From Hyphomicrobiales bacterium (lineage in GTDB: Bacteria; Pseudomonadota; Alphaproteobacteria; Rhizobiales; Rhizobiaceae), in contig UCKU01000017.1 in the NCBI GenBank assembly GCA_900473185.1, positions 31,243 through 95,242 on the forward strand: DNA of 64,000 nt, given 5' to 3'. Each line of letters opens with the position of its first letter. Within the stretch, counting starts at the first letter, position 1. Positions 63,930 through 64,000 of the stretch are shown one piece after another. The position numbers and the translations under genes are program-made. The notes beneath the pieces were generated by a model. The model saw nothing but the letters and a program-made list of their open reading frames with translations, did not search any database and was not told the origin of the DNA.

Positions 63930-64000
63930 CGCCCCTTGAAGCGTGTCGCGATCCTTCGGATCCGCTTGCCACGCTTCAGGCTTTTGTTTTCGCATGTCGT
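63930..64000. repeat. Partial rhizobial intergenic repeat (RIME-like) at the right edge
   Basis: GAAGCGTGTCGCGATCC, TTCGGATCC, CTTGCCACGCTTCAGG and the end GCATGTCGT resemble the start of the short palindromic intergenic elements repeated in Rhizobium genomes, as I recall them. Internally, AGCGTG (63939-63944) and CACGCT (63970-63975) are complementary, as are GGATCC-type bases between them. The element is cut by the window edge. Confidence 0.4.

Overview
The window looks like chromosomal DNA of a fast-growing rhizobium (Rhizobium/Agrobacterium group, Alphaproteobacteria). The evidence is: high GC; a phosphatidylcholine synthase (Pcs); an IalB-family periplasmic protein; an alphaproteobacterial GTTC-N7-GTTC LexA box between ssb and uvrA; a sigma-54 promoter in front of a glnB-glnA pair; and a density of ABC transporters typical of rhizobia. 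No rRNA, tRNA, CRISPR array, insertion sequence, integrase or phage gene was seen. The species cannot be named from the sequence alone.

Layout. 1-360: two very small ORFs ending in a terminator. 361-3671 (minus): an uncharacterised four-gene unit (Tat-type FAD oxidase, small membrane protein, membrane-anchored 357-residue protein, about 100-residue protein). 3767-16748: housekeeping genes gyrA, marC-like, ssb, uvrA, a GNAT acetyltransferase, a DUF72 protein, nnr (NAD(P)HX repair), glnB, glnA, hspQ. 16772-20328: IalB-like protein, a YejA-like solute-binding protein without its permeases, and a FrnE/DsbA-like oxidoreductase. 20395-30505: mfd-sdhE divergent from recG, a DUF502 membrane protein, and glmU-glmS. 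30570-35934 (minus): a ytfQRT-yjfF type galactofuranose transporter with a GntR regulator at its 3' end. 36081-42527 (minus): a BMP-type (nucleoside-like) ABC transporter behind a quinone oxidoreductase and pcs. 42776-47571: fpr, a GntR regulator with two identical operators around its promoter, and a split MacA/MacB export system. 47866-59165: a sugar-ABC / fumarase-superfamily lyase / PfkB kinase operon divergent from a ROK regulator, a large PIG-L deacetylase and an EamA exporter. 59162-63039 (minus): a dipeptide-type ABC transporter lacking a binding protein. 63053-63889: a metallophosphoesterase. The last 70 bases resemble the start of a rhizobial intergenic repeat.

How the genes work together. 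ssb and uvrA share one SOS control region. glnB and glnA form the nitrogen-assimilation core, with PII transcribed from a sigma-54 promoter. glmU and glmS supply UDP-GlcNAc. The most interesting region is 47866-59165. There a translationally coupled six-gene operon couples carbohydrate uptake to an argininosuccinate-lyase-like enzyme whose conserved motifs are altered and to a sugar kinase. Divergent from it lie a ROK sensor, whose palindrome overlaps its own promoter, and a three-part PIG-L N-deacetylase. I read this as a candidate undescribed pathway for taking up and dismantling an acylated amino-sugar conjugated to a C4 dicarboxylate or aspartate unit. That substrate is an inference, not something the sequence proves.
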